From Margaritifera margaritifera (lineage: Eukaryota; Mollusca; Bivalvia; Unionida; Margaritiferidae): a DNA stretch of 64,000 nt. Under the pieces are notes generated by a model, which was given only the letters and a program-made list of their open reading frames with translations, was not told where the DNA came from and did not search any database. The translations under genes and the position numbers were made by a program. The stretch covers positions 1,612,001 through 1,676,000 of the forward strand of contig JAQPZY010001334.1 of assembly GCA_029931535.1 (NCBI GenBank), in the 5' to 3' direction. Shown here one piece after another: positions 32,101 through 43,165 of the stretch (positions are counted from its first letter, which is position 1; every line of letters begins with the position of its first letter).

Positions 32101-32602
32101 CTATATTTGAGGTGAATCAAGCAAATTCTAATAAAAAAAACTATTGTGACATATGAATAATCAAAATTTAACACCATGTAATAAATAGGTCCATTTTTGT
32201 ACAAAAATAATAAGGATTGTAAGGTCCACATGTGGGGAATGGGCGGTGGTGATTCATGTAAAATAGTTGCCCTCAAGTGTGTAATTTTGCCCAAAAAGCA
32301 AAGTTCACTTTGCATTGACTTGATTTCATGACATTCCCCCACCCCCTTTTGCTTCAATACAGTGTATTAAAAATGAAAGCAAACATTGATTTTCGTGTCA
32401 ATTTATTCTTCAAAGAGAATGGTGGCAAGTTTGAAAATGCTGCATACTCAATTTTGGTGGTAATTTGATGAGAATCCTTTACTAATAAAATTAATCATGT
32501 TATCATATATTTCATCCTACAAACATGAAAAGAGGACTGCTAATTATGGAAACAGTTACTGATTTTTGATTAACCTGTTTTTGAGGTTTGCCATTTATAC
32601 TA
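32101..32602. other. Intergenic, nothing recognised
   Basis: No gene or repeat identified between the interspersed repeat and the pogo-like element. Confidence 0.4.
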
Positions 32603-32604
32603 TA

Positions 32605-33261
32605 CAGTCCTACCCACTTATATCGACATCACTTATGTCGACAAGCCGCCTATGTCGACAAACAAACAAAGTCCCGGTCCCTTGGTCTACTATTACTACA
32701 AAATTTGTCATGCTTATGTCGACGTCGAGATAAAAAATAAACGTACATGTCGACAGAAGCCCTTGGTCCCAGCTTGAACAATCCTTTGTTTTCTAATCAT
32801 TTATGTCGACAAGCTGCCAGTTCCGACCCATACTTTGTTCAACAATTAGGTGCCGATCTTGAGGGCAACCATTTTTTATACATATGTTTCCTATCAGGAT
32901 GTGACCGATGCATACATTTTCTAACATGAGACCCGTACACGAATTCATGGATTTTTCATATACATGCACTTAACGCATGGTTGATTTTATTACACAAAGG
33001 TAACCAAAATGTAATTTGTCAATATAGAAATGTATTTGACACTGGTTTTGTCTTCATGTACTCAAAATTTCCATTGTTTGTTTTCTCAAAGTGTAAATCC
33101 TGCTCACCGATGACAGGTCACCCCATACATATGAATTTAACTTGTGTGCAGGTCCAAGAGAAATGTGTTTTTTCAGCCCCCCCCCCCACTTATCTCGACA
33201 TCCGCTTATCTCGACAATATTTCCTCGGGTCCGAGGATGTCGACATAAACGGGTAGGACTG
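32605..33261. mobile_element. Pogo/Tigger-like non-autonomous transposon, 657 bp
   Basis: Left end CAGTCCTACCCACTTATATC and right end (read inward on minus) CAGTCCTACCCGTTTATGTC are matching TIRs. TA lies on both sides (32603-32604, 33262-33263), the target site of the Tc1/mariner-pogo superfamily. Subterminal sequence holds repeated TATGTCGACA / TATCTCGACA units, as in Tigger-type elements. No transposase is present; there is a 13-base C run at about 33178-33190. Confidence 0.88.
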
Positions 33262-33582
33262 TAGCTGCAATACAATAAGTGTGATAAAGCAAAACAAAAA
33301 AAGTTTTATTTTTTATAAAGTTTTAATAGTATTTCATCAGTATTTCAAACATCTCACATGAAAATATGCAAAAACAGAAACTTAAAGTGACTATTTTGAA
33401 CATTATTAATTTTGAACTTTCTACACTCACTTCACCCAAATATTTGAATCAATAATGGACCCTGGGATTGAAAAATTCAAAATCAGCATCATTGAAAGAT
33501 TTTATACTCACCGATTTATATCTTTAGAATTGGTCAATAAACAGATTTCATGATACAACAAATTTCATGGTACAACAAATGG

Positions 33583-33829
33583 TTTGGTTTTGTGGGGTTT
33601 AATGCCATTTTTCAGCACATGATAAAGTGATACATGGCAGCCAGTATATTTGGTGATGAAGAACCCAGGAAGACCTTAGGAAGAACCACCAACCCAAGGG
33701 AAGTTACTGCCAAACTTTTTCACATATCCATGTTGGTTGAGGCAAGACTCGAACTCATGTGGACAGAGGTGAGCTGTGAGTGATCTGTAAATGTGAGCAC
33801 CTTAGACCACTTGGCCACCCAGGGCCCCA
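33583..33829 (-). mobile_element. SINE family 2 (Leu/Ser-tRNA-like head), copy 1
   Basis: Minus-strand head GGGGCCCTGGGTGGCCAAGTGG contains an A box (GGCCAAGTGGTCTAAGG), and the B box GAGTTCGAGTC lies at 33746-33756. The body ends in 'cattaaaccccacaaaacc'. A perfect 13-bp target duplication GTACAACAAATGG flanks it (33570-33582 and 33830-33842), showing LINE-type insertion. Confidence 0.92.
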
Positions 33830-34074
33830 GTACAACAAATGGATCAAATTTAATCCAAGCAAGTGTTTGAGTAACTTCTCTTTTCCATGATACCCTGATA
33901 CATGATGAATACAAGGACACAAGTGACACATAGACATAGGCAACAAATCAGTGACAAAAGTATATTTGTTCCTATATTTTTCAGATGAACAAGAAAGTAC
34001 ATAAGAACTTACAAATAAATGAAGTGTTAAACAATATTCATATGCATCACATCAAGTTAAAAAAAAATGAAACT

Positions 34075-34291
34075 CCTGTATACATTTGCTTACAAGTCCA
34101 GTCCAACAACAAACAACATAGACCCTATCTGTCATCGCATAATGCACTGGCAGATCAGGGTCTATGTTGTTTGTTCTATTGATTAGTCCTAGCAAACTGC
34201 CTAGACCCAGATCTGCCAGTGCACTATGTGATGACAGATCTGGGTCTGTGCAGTTTGCAGTTGGATCCGACTTATATGCGAGTATAGATGA
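34075..34291 (-). mobile_element. 217-bp double-hairpin MITE, copy E
   Basis: Length 217 bp. The right TIR (read inward) is TCATCTATACTCGCATATAA; the left TIR is eroded (CCTGTATACATTTGCTTACA). Both palindromes are present with arm mismatches, and the CCTATCTG/CCTGATC palindrome comes first. Confidence 0.88.
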
Positions 34292-34785
34292 TAAATTAAT
34301 TATTACAGCAGTCATAATTCCTGCAAAACTGAGCCATTCTTTTGCATTGCCACAAATTCTGAATCAAGGTTCATTAAAGTTGGCAATGAAGACCTGCATA
34401 CCATACAAATCTAGGTTTACTGCCATTCAGTATGGCAATCTGCTCACCAGTTGGTCTCAGTTTCATATAAATTCTAAAAATGTTTCCTTTCATTCCGACT
34501 TTTTACACTGAAGATTGAAATAAGCTGTCAAATTTTAAATCTATATATGTTCAAATCTTTCAATTTCCATAAAGACATCTTCACATTTAAGTTCATCCAA
34601 TTTTACTCAGAGTAAAAACAAGACTAGTGAATTTTTTGTGGTTATCAATTTTCACGCTTTTATGAAAAATTACATTTTCCTGGTACTTAAATTTATGGAT
34701 TTGGGAAATAGTACTATTGTTTCCTCAGTAGAATTACTGTTTGTTGGGTCTTAAAATTTGTGGTTTGTAGCAACCATGAAAAATT

Positions 34786-35395
34786 TCAATATGTTCATTG
34801 TGGCAGCCATATTGGATGTCTGCAGGGCACCATTTTCATTTAGGACCAACTAAATATCACAAGTCTTTTGGTGAAAACCCCATGTCGATATGATGAACAA
34901 TTCTTCTGGAGTAGTGATAACAAGATTGGATATCAGATTGGCACCATTTTCATACAGGACCAACTGGCTATTATAATTAGTCTTCTGGTGAAATCCCCAG
35001 GTCAATATGACTTTCTATTTAGAAGCAGTAGTGAAAACAAGATTTTCAAGATGGTTGCTGTGGTGGCTATATTGGACATCAGATCTGCATCATTTTCTTT
35101 GAGGACCATCTAGGCATAAGTCTTTCAGTGAAAACCCTATCTTGGTATGATCATCCTTTCTGGAGTAGTAATAAGATTTTCAAGATGGCTGCTGTGGTGG
35201 CCATATTGGCTGTCTGAGCAGCACCATTTTCATTTAGGACCAACTAGACGTTGGGATGAGTGTGTGTGTGTGTGTGTGTAAAGTTTCATGGCACTCCTCC
35301 AAGTAGAGTTAGGAGGAGTAGTGATAACAAACTTGTGCTAATGGACAGACATCAAACAATGGACAACAGGCCATCCCATAAGCTCTTCATGTCTC
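34786..35395. repeat. ~140-bp tandem-unit repeat, block 2
   Basis: Four units with 'caccattttcatttaggacc', 'gtgaaaaccccatgt' and 'aagattttcaagatggctgc', ending in a distinct terminal segment (35250-35395: GT microsatellite, 'aagtttcatggcactcctcc', 'aacaaacttgtgctaatgga'). The same terminal segment recurs at 43030-43160. Confidence 0.82.
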
Positions 35396-36017
35396 TGACC
35401 AGTATAACCAATAAATACATGTAATGTTATCAAGAAAATTTTAAATACGTTGTAAAACTAGACTTTATCATCTTGGAAATCCTCTAACAAAATGTGATAA
35501 GCATAAACTTCCAAAGCCCTACAGTAGACACCAATATTCAAAGTAAAATATGTTTCTTTGATCATACTTACCCAATCATAATACATTATGAGAACACCCA
35601 CTACAAATCCAGCCCTCCCAAGTGATAAAGACATTAACCATGTTTTTTAGTTTGTTTTAGCAATAAAAGTGCTAAAATGTCTTCTGCTTTGCGAAACATC
35701 AATCAGACTAGAGAATTATCCTCTTGGATAGAGAGTTTTGTGCCAAATCCTGTTATTCATCAGTTACTACAGGAGTGCAATTTGCATGCTCTCTCAGGGA
35801 TGTGACTGCAGGGAGGGCATGGAATGGAGTGCTCACATTATGTTCAGTTAAGTATTATTGAAGAAACACATTTTTCTTGAAAACTTGGTTTCTTCTTCAA
35901 ATAAATTAACTGGTAAAAATATGTTAGGAAAAAAGTTACTGGTGGAGGGAGTTACATCCCCTTACCCCAAAGTTGGCACTGGCTCTAGTCTCCCAACGTT
36001 AAATAACTTAAAGACTT

Positions 36018-36166
36018 GCATGAGATATGGGCAGGCTTGAGATATGGGCTAGGGGCGTGAGATATGGGTGGGCACGAGATATACAGGCACGAGATGCACG
36101 AGATATACGGGCATGAGATATATGAGATATACGAGCATTAGATATACGAGATATTCGGGCATGAGA
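36018..36166. repeat. Short minisatellite GAGATATACGGGCAT-type
   Basis: About nine imperfect units of 'gggcacgagatatac'; the spacing varies from 12 to 18 bp. It lies inside the second DIRS relic. Confidence 0.85.
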
Positions 36167-36400
36167 AAATAAATCACTCCTGTAAATCCAGAGTAATCCA
36201 CATCATTATGAAGATTTTAAATGACCTGGGAAGGTAGCCTGTTGCACTTCTGAAATAGGTCCCACCAGGTCAAATTGAGCCCTTCAGGAGGAAAGGTCTC
36301 TCAGATAGAAACTAGTGAATGTTGCATCAGACTTCCATCCCATAAATAATGTCTGTCAGTTTTGCTCAAATGCTTTGCTGATGGCAACTGCTCTAACCTT

Positions 36401-36545
36401 GTGAGCCGTTATTTGAAAGAAATTCATCTGATCTTGGGTTAATTGCTTGTAGCCGTTATGTGAAAGAAATTCATCTGATCTTGGGTTAATTGCTTGTAGC
36501 CATTATGTGAAAGAAATTCATCTGATCTTGGGTTAATTGCTTGTA
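36401..36545. repeat. 47-bp tandem triplication
   Basis: Three nearly identical copies of a unit with 'gtgaaagaaattcatctgat' and 'cttgggttaattgcttgtag'; the last two differ by one base, so the amplification is recent. Confidence 0.95.
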
Positions 36546-36636
36546 GGCCGAGTAGATAACTCAACAAAACCGGAGCAGAAATAACATCCCTTCCTTCTTT
36601 GAATAGCAAGAGTAAGGAAGCTCTCCCTCTTCTGGG

Positions 36637-36735
36637 TTAGGTACCACTTTAATGCCTTAATGGGATCCTGAAAACTCCCTTGGGTTAGTACGTGTTAGGT
36701 ACCACTTTAATGCCCTAATGGGATCCTGAAAACAT
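36637..36735. repeat. Tandem duplication (~54 bp)
   Basis: 'gttaggtaccactttaatgc' ... 'taatgggatcctgaaaac' occurs twice, inside the second DIRS relic. Confidence 0.9.
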
Positions 36736-37066
36736 CCTTGGGATGAAGAATCCAAAAAAGATGCCAGTTTTAAGATGCAAGACTGATTTCCCCATGAGCA
36801 GGAGCCTATTCTTAGCAATGAAATCAAGGACCATTACACGATAAACTTAACCAACGTGGCATACCTGCAGATAGTTTGTGTTGGCCAATAAGGCATTAAA
36901 TTCACTGATTCTGCCTGGTAAGTTGTTTGGTTTTGTGTTTTATGGCAGAGTAACATAAGTAGAAGCAACTAAACAGCAGGTCTTATATTAAAAAGGAGTC
37001 AATGAGACTTTAGACAGTGGTTTGAAAGGTGCCTTGTTAACAGCATTAGAACCCATTGAAAGTTTA

Positions 37067-37276
37067 CTGTATATACTCGCGTATAAGCTGATACCAACTG
37101 CATAGACCCAGATCTGCAGTCGCATAATGCGCCGGCAGATCTGGGTCTATGCAGTTTGTAAGGACTAATCATTAGAACAAACAACATATACTCTGATCAG
37201 CTGGTGCATTATGTGCCAGCAGATCATGGTCCATGTTGTTTGCATTTGAACCCAGATTATACGCGAGTATATATAG
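37067..37276 (+). mobile_element. Double-hairpin MITE, copy F (210 bp)
   Basis: TA flanks 37065-37066 and 37277-37278. TIRs are CTGTATATACTCGCGTATAA and (reverse) CTATATATACTCGCGTATAA. A 7-bp deletion (caaactg) just before the first palindrome explains the length. It is inserted in the DIRS relic and is therefore younger than it. Confidence 0.92.
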
Positions 37277-38689
37277 TAACTTCAGACAAAGGGCCAAAGC
37301 CTTTGGTAGAGACAACAACAAAAAATGGATAGAAGGTCAAAGCAGTCTTTATTCTGGCCTACATCCTTCCTTTCATTATGGCAAAATGTGTAGGAAATCA
37401 TAGGACAGTATCCCTCAATTGTGACTGGGGAGCTAACTTCTCCCCAAAATGCCAGAGGAGGAAGTTAATTATCTGTGGTACTGAGGTTCATAAACAAGAA
37501 ATGTTTCTCTGCTTGTACCATTGGAAGAAGACTAATTTCCCCTGATTGGCTTTCCAAGTGGTTGGGCCTTGTTGCTCAAGAAATTCATTTACAACTTGTT
37601 TGCAGAAACGTTTCTTTCTGAGGGCTTATTTGGTATGAGCCTGGTGTGAAGATTCAGCATTTCTGGGTTGAGATGGAAAACCTGCATGTGCAGTTGTTAC
37701 AGCAGGCATGGAAAAGGCAGTACTTTTGTGGAAATGTCCACAGCAAAATTCAGAAGATTGTTGAGGGGAGCAATCAGGATTAGTGTGCACTAAAAATTCC
37801 CTCACTTTTTGGATTACCTTGGGAATCAGATGGGTTTTGAAAAGGGTGTATGCATTAAGACCATTATAATTCAGGGTGAGGGCAACAACTACTCGGGCAT
37901 TTCAATCTGGGACTGGTCAAATTAAGGTTGCAAGGTTGGCATTTTACTTCATCACAATGAGGTCCACAACCGCAAGGGGTCAACACTAGTATGCACATAT
38001 TCAACTGAAGATTATGGGGTGGATAAACTATTCTATGTGAATTGGTTGATTCCATCTGGACAGCAAGTCAGCTAGTACACCGAGTCTGCCTGGGATGTGG
38101 TGGACTTTAATGTGGATTTGCTGATGATCAGACCATGTAAGAAAATCCCAAAGCAAAGATCTGGGGACTTGGTTCCCACTGGCTTTAGAAATAATTGATG
38201 ACAACCAAGCTGTCCGAAAGAATCAGGATGTCCTTTCCAGATAGCACTTCCTGCCATGATCAAAAGGCATTTGTTATGGCTGTCATCTACAGGAGACTGA
38301 TGTGCATGGAGCACTCCTGAAGAGAGCAAAACCCATTCACTTCTTGATAGGCAGGCAGAAGGCGGTTAAAGGTGACTGATCCTAAAGATGGAATAACTGC
38401 CATAAGACAAGAGAGGTCCTCCCATTTGCTGAGATGAAACCTCATGTAATCCAAAACTCTGGTTGTTTGGTCTAGTGAGCAAAGTTTTAGCTGCAACTAG
38501 AATGGGTCTCATGAACAGGTGGCCCAAAGCTAGAAGATCCACTGCTGCCTTGAGAAGAGCCATGATGCAAAGAAATTCCTGGGCTGGAATTAGACTTTCC
38601 AAGCAGATGGAATACACCACACTTAAAGTCACATTCTTGTGAGTGTTGAATACAATTCAGAGAGATTTTGAACTCACATGCTCAGATGA

Positions 38690-39010
38690 ATCAAGTGCTG
38701 AAATGGAATGAGATTGGATTTGTCCTTGTTGATAAGAAATCAGAGGTGAAGCAAGAGAGAAATAGAGATTTCATGTCTTGATACAAAGCAAGAGAGAAAT
38801 ACAGATTTCATGTCACGATACAAAAGAGATGGAATGAGATCAAGTGCTGAGATAGAATGAGATCGGATTTCTCTTTGTTAATATGGATAGGTGAAGCAAG
38901 AGAGAAATATGGATTTCGTGGAATGAGATCGGATTTATCCTTGTTGATAAGGAATCCGAGGTGAAGCAAGAATAGAAATAGGGCTTTCATGTCTTGATAC
39001 AAAAGAGTGC
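38690..39010. repeat. Imperfect tandem repeat (GGAATGAGATCGGATT units)
   Basis: Three to four copies of a unit with 'gaatgagatcggatt', 'ccttgttgataagaa' and 'gtgaagcaagagagaaata', about 75-115 bp each, amplified inside the RT portion of the DIRS relic. Confidence 0.85.
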
Positions 39011-39867
39011 TCACATTGTTTTTTTAGAGAATGTCATCTAGGTAATTTGATGTCATGGATGTGGAGGTGGTTCTTAAGTGCAACACAACCTGGTCCATGA
39101 TTCTGGTGAAGATCCAGGGACTGAGATTCAGGCCAAAGGGGAGAGCCCTGAACTGGCATATGGTGTCCCAAAAAACACATCCTGTGAATGGGAATCTGAA
39201 GGTCTAAGCTGACCGCAAAATCTCCCTCCAGAATGAAGACAGATCTTGGGGTTTCTATTCTGAACTTTGGTGCCTGAATGTGCTGGTTGAGAGAACTGCG
39301 AATGGTTGATAACTGGTCTGAGCATGCCATTGGCCTTAGGTATGAAGAAAAGTCTACAGTAAAATTCTGGCAAGTTCCAACTGCTGGATGTCTGCCTTGC
39401 ATATATGTCTCTGGAGACATCTGTAGTGAAGGGAAAACTTGATAATGGAAAAGGGTAGAGGAACTTGATCTAGAGGCTCTCCAAGATGATTTGCAAGTAT
39501 GTGTGGAAAATTCTGTGTTAACTTCAACTGAGGAGTCTGATCTGTTGAAATTCACTTAGATGCAAAAGCTTCAGAAATTTCACCATTATTGCTGGGAGAT
39601 GCAAATTTTGACTAGCTGCTAGTTTAAACTTGCTGATTTTACTCTGTGTCAGTTCTGATAGTCAATGTGTGGTTATGCAAACTCAGGGACACAGGATGCA
39701 AAATGTTTAGCATATGCATACTAGGATATACACACAAAAAAGCTAGTATGACATCTGCCATGTCTAAAACGAAAATGAGAAGATAATTTGTATACAAGAA
39801 GATACAGAAATTTTCAGATGTCATATACATTTCCATTAAAATAAAAGCACCATGTTTTTGAATCAGT

Positions 39868-40038
39868 TTTATTTGTCAGAATTTTATACATGACATTGTA
39901 ATAAAAATATCACATATTTAAGCTTGGATAATACAAAGAATTTATGGATTTTTTTTGTCTTTTAAGTGGTAAATATAGAGTTTTCTTCAAAACATTGATC
40001 CCATTCTATGTCAAATGGCTACTTTAGGAGTATTTATT
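39868..40038 (-). terminator. Candidate polyadenylation signals of COMMD9
   Basis: TTTATT (AATAAA on the minus strand) at 40033-40038 and 39868-39873, about 430 and 600 bp beyond the stop codon. Either could end the transcript. The stretch 39571-40471 is otherwise featureless and is presumed to be 3' UTR plus flank. Confidence 0.4.
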
Positions 40039-40471
40039 ATACGATGACTATTGGTCCATGCAGTGTAGTAATGATGACTGTTCAAGGTATGAGGTTCATT
40101 TTGAATACTCAGCATCATTTCATGAACTACATAATAAAAAAGTCCAATTGGAACATTCCATAACAAACTCATTATTAATTTTGATACTTTTACATTCCTT
40201 ATCTATTCCAATCTCCATGATGTAAAAGTACTGACTCAGACTACAAACATTTTTGCTTGAAATCAATTTTTGGCATAATACACAAAACATAGAATAATCA
40301 TACCCCTGTCAAGTAATCATTTTCTTTTGACTTCACAATGGAATGGAACACTCTGGCATTATTTGTTCATTCCTCTGCATGAGACAAGAGTAATTACTGG
40401 GAAATATTGCACACATATGTGTCCACATTAATTAAAAAAATCATCCATTTCTCTATCTCTGTGAGAAATCT

Positions 40472-40612
40472 TCATCTTTTTGCAACAGAAGACAGCTGAT
40501 CTCGGATTTTTGTCAGTCCATCCAGCATAGTGTCCAGAGTTTCTTTAGAAAGTTCTACATTCATATCAGACATATCTGGCACAACCCCAACCTCTGATGG
40601 AGACTGCTGAAT
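40472..40612 (-). CDS. COMMD9: COMMD9, last coding exon (C-terminus of COMM domain)
   Basis: COMM-domain-containing protein 9, a subunit of the Commander complex that works with the CCC and Retriever assemblies in endosomal recycling of membrane proteins. The acceptor (AG at 40614-40613, minus) opens in phase 0 with IQQSPSEVGVVPDMSDMNVE, followed by LSKETLDTMLDGLTKIRDQL and SSVAKR, then TGA (40474-40472). The LSKETLDTMLDGL.rIRDQLS ending is the hallmark C-terminus of COMMD9 and distinguishes it from the other nine COMMD proteins. Phase and order agree with the upstream exon at 46153-46256. No lesions are seen. The 47-residue exon length is plausible for the family. Confidence 0.97.
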   Translation of the reverse strand: MQQSPSEVGVVPDMSDMNVELSKETLDTMLDGLTKIRDQLSSVAKR

Positions 40613-41772
40613 CTGAAATAGATATACATGTATATAAATAGAAATTGTGTTTGTAAACCACATATGCCCAATACTGTCATGTTAGTGCTGTTGGTAAAAA
40701 GGCAAACAGTAACTGGAAAGAATTAACTATTTAGTTTAACAGGGTCCATGCAGGCCTTAAATTTAAGGGCAAAGTGAATTCTCTCTCCAACTAAAATAAG
40801 GCAAAGTAGTTGGAAAATAGGGAGAAATGAGTGAATAGAAGTCAACATTTACAATGTTCAAAACAGTCGCTTACAACAGATGTTTTACTATACATATGAG
40901 ACAAATAAAACAAGAGTCCCTTGAGGGACCTGATGCTCTACTGGGCGAAAAGAATTTCCATGAATTCAAGACAAGACCATTCTTCCTTTTAATTGTTGAG
41001 TATTGAAACCATCTCTGACATTCTTCAGCGATAACTAGATTTTCAAATTAGCTGCTGTGGTACACATATTGGATTTCAGCTTGGCACCATTTTCATTTAG
41101 GACAAAGAAGACATCATTAGAAGACTTTTGGTGAAAACCCCATGTTATAATGATAATCCATTCAGGTGGGGTAGTGACAACAAGGTTTTTAAGACAGTTA
41201 TCATCGCAGCCATATTTGATGTATGACTGGCACCATTTTCATTTAGGACTTGGTGAAAAACCCCTGTCACAATGATCATCCATTCAGGGGGAGTAGTGAC
41301 AACAAGAATTTTAAGACAGTCATCATGGCAGCCATATTGGATGTATGACTGGTACCATTTTCATTTAGGACCAACTAGGTATCATAAGAAGTCTATTAGT
41401 CAAAACCCCACATTGATATAGCCATCCATTTGGAGAGGATTAGAGAACAATATTTTCAAGATATGACTTTCCATTCAGAAGGAGTAGCAATAACAAGATT
41501 TTCAAGATGGTTGCTGTGGCGGCCATACTGGACATCAGATCGGCATCATTTTCATTTAGGACCAACAGGACATCATAAGAAGTCTTCTGGTGAAAACCTC
41601 ACGTCAATATGACTTTCTGTTTAAGCAGAGTTATGACAACAAGATATTTATGATGGTGGCCATATTGGACGTCAGATTGGTACCATTTTTATTTATGACC
41701 AGCTAGACATCATAAGACGTCTTTTAGTGAAAACCCTATGTTGATATGACCATCTATGTAGGAGGAGTAGCA

Positions 41773-42814
41773 TACATGTGATTCTACGGATGGTAGGCCA
41801 AAAATACCGTTTTAAAGGCCGTCTATACCATTTAGTAGTCGAAATCTACCGCTTTTGAAAATCTCAAGGAAAATTTAAGAAAAAAAAAAAAAAAAAAAAG
41901 GTTTTTTACTCGTTCTATCAACATATTAGATAAACCAGCCAGAACCAGTCCACTGGGAACCGGAAATGTTCCACCTATGCTACGATGGTGCGATGATGCG
42001 TGGTTAAGTAGTCGGATTACAATTATTAAATAACAGCTAGCATGTGTACACAACAAGCGGCTAACTGATTACCTTATTGTTGTAATTTGGAGAGTTTAAG
42101 GCCAAATGCGGATATGTTGTTTGAGATGTTATAAGTAATAAAAGGATCAAAGGTAATCCATGATGACCGTGAGTCTTTGATTAAAACTCCTCGGGGTGAA
42201 ATGAGCTTGGAGCAGTATTGGAGATCAGTCAGCAGCCTCAGAAACCCAGCAACAGGAAAACTTAAGTTAGAACTTCTTTCCAGACTGAGTGTAGTTGTCC
42301 TATCATTGCCACATTCCAATGCTGACACAGAGAGGACATTCTCCATTCTTTGGAAAATCCAGAGTGATTCAAGGGGAAATATGGACCAGAAAACTATTGA
42401 GAGCCTGCTAAGTGTGAAGGTTAACAATCACAGTGAATGTCACCAGTGGTCACCAGACAGTGATCTTGTGAAGGAAACTAAAAATGCCTGTGGATTTTAT
42501 AAAAAATCTTTGCAGTGAACTGTGAGATGTACAACTCTTCCTTTTCATTTAATTAACAATATACTGGCTCATATTAACTAACTATTATTGTAACATTTTC
42601 CATCAGATTCTGAATCGGATTCATGTTCAAAATTTGTGTTTTATTATAATATGTAGAGAATACATATTATGTGACAAAATGAATTTGTTTTGTTTTCAAT
42701 CCCCTTAAAACACGTAAAATTTATGCCGATAAAAAATCTACCTTTTTAGAAGCCAATCTACTGATCAAATTTGTAAATCTACTGGTTTGAAATCCTGGTT
42801 CTGTCACATGTATT
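41773..42814 (+). mobile_element. hAT transposon remnant inserted in the composite repeat
   Basis: Flanked by the identical octamer GAGTAGCA (41765-41772 and 42815-42822), the 8-bp duplication typical of hAT. The ends TACATGTGA and TCACATGTA are inverted repeats, with two extra bases at the right. It holds a 20-base A run (about 41880-41899) and a C-terminal transposase fragment. 1042 bp; the N-terminal and catalytic parts are missing. Confidence 0.8.
42177..42518 (+). pseudogene. hAT transposase C-terminal dimerisation fragment
   Basis: An open 113-codon stretch with GEMSLEQYWRSV, then LSVVVLSLPHSNADTERTFS and LLSVKVNNHSECHQW, ending at TGA. The LPHSNADTER.FS block is the conserved hAT-C dimerisation motif. 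It is clean of stops but lacks the RNase H-like catalytic core and zinc finger, so it is a fragment. No exon context suggests domestication. Its frame probably stays open because it is short or young. Confidence 0.8.
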
Positions 42815-43165
42815 GAGTAGCAAAAACAAGATTTTGAAGATGGCCATTGTGGTGGCCATATTAGATGTCAGATTGGCACCATTTTCATTAAGGATCAACT
42901 AGACATCATAAGAAGTCTTTTAGTGAAAACCCCATGTTGATATGACCATCCAATCAGGAGTAGCAATAACAAGATTTTCAAGATGGCTGCTGAGGTGGCT
43001 ATACTGGATGTCTGAGCAAGACCACTTTCATTTAGGACCAACTAGACCATGGGGTAAATGTGTGTGTAAAGTTTCAAAGCAATCCTCCAAGTAGTTTAGG
43101 AGGAGTAGCGATAACAAACTTGTGCTAACGGACTGACAGACAATGGACAACAGACCAGACCAGCT

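Larger units (their letters stand above)
36330..39555 (-). pseudogene. DIRS RT / RNase H / tyrosine recombinase relic (minus strand)
   Basis: Reverse transcriptase: FYCRLFFIPKANGMLRPVIN (39370-39310) then PKFRIETPRSVFILEGDFAV and LDLQIPIHRM (about 39280-39170), matching DIRS 'pKk.g.wRPViDLs.LN' and 'FkmET..sv'. RT connection: ESLIPAQEFLCIMALLKAAV (about 38600-38540). RNase H: LIMAGSAIW and GTKSPDLCFGIFLHGLIISK (38255-38120), with NQFT-NSLSTPQSSVEYVHT below 38050. Recombinase: AHKVRAVAISKAFEQN followed by WKSDATF near 36400-36330, matching the His/Arg box and the W.S.sTF motif before the catalytic Tyr. Many stops and frameshifts; not functional. Confidence 0.8.
35537..39570 (-). mobile_element. 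Second DIRS-type retrotransposon, reverse-oriented, 5'-truncated
   Basis: The right end at 35537-35615, read on the minus strand ('gggagggct...gattgggtaagtatgatcaaag'), is homologous to the right terminus of the element at 19752-22440. Going up in coordinates on the minus strand come a recombinase relic (about 36200-37000), RNase H (about 37900-38330), the RT connection (about 38400-38640) and reverse transcriptase (39050-39555). No left terminal repeat is found above 39570, so the 5' part is missing. A 217-bp-family MITE sits inside at 37067-37276, and several short tandem amplifications disrupt it. Confidence 0.82.
40910..43165. repeat. Composite repeat with ACAAGAG head and ~140-bp units (block 3), split by a hAT element
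   Basis: Head ACAAGAG + GTCCCTTGAGGGAC at 40910-40930. Five units follow ('caccattttcatttaggacc' at about 41080, 41222, 41345, 41540 and 41672). A hAT insertion interrupts it at 41773-42814, then come two more units (42866 and 43010) and the same terminal segment as block 2 ('caatcctccaagtagtttag', 'caaacttgtgctaacgga'). Confidence 0.85.
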
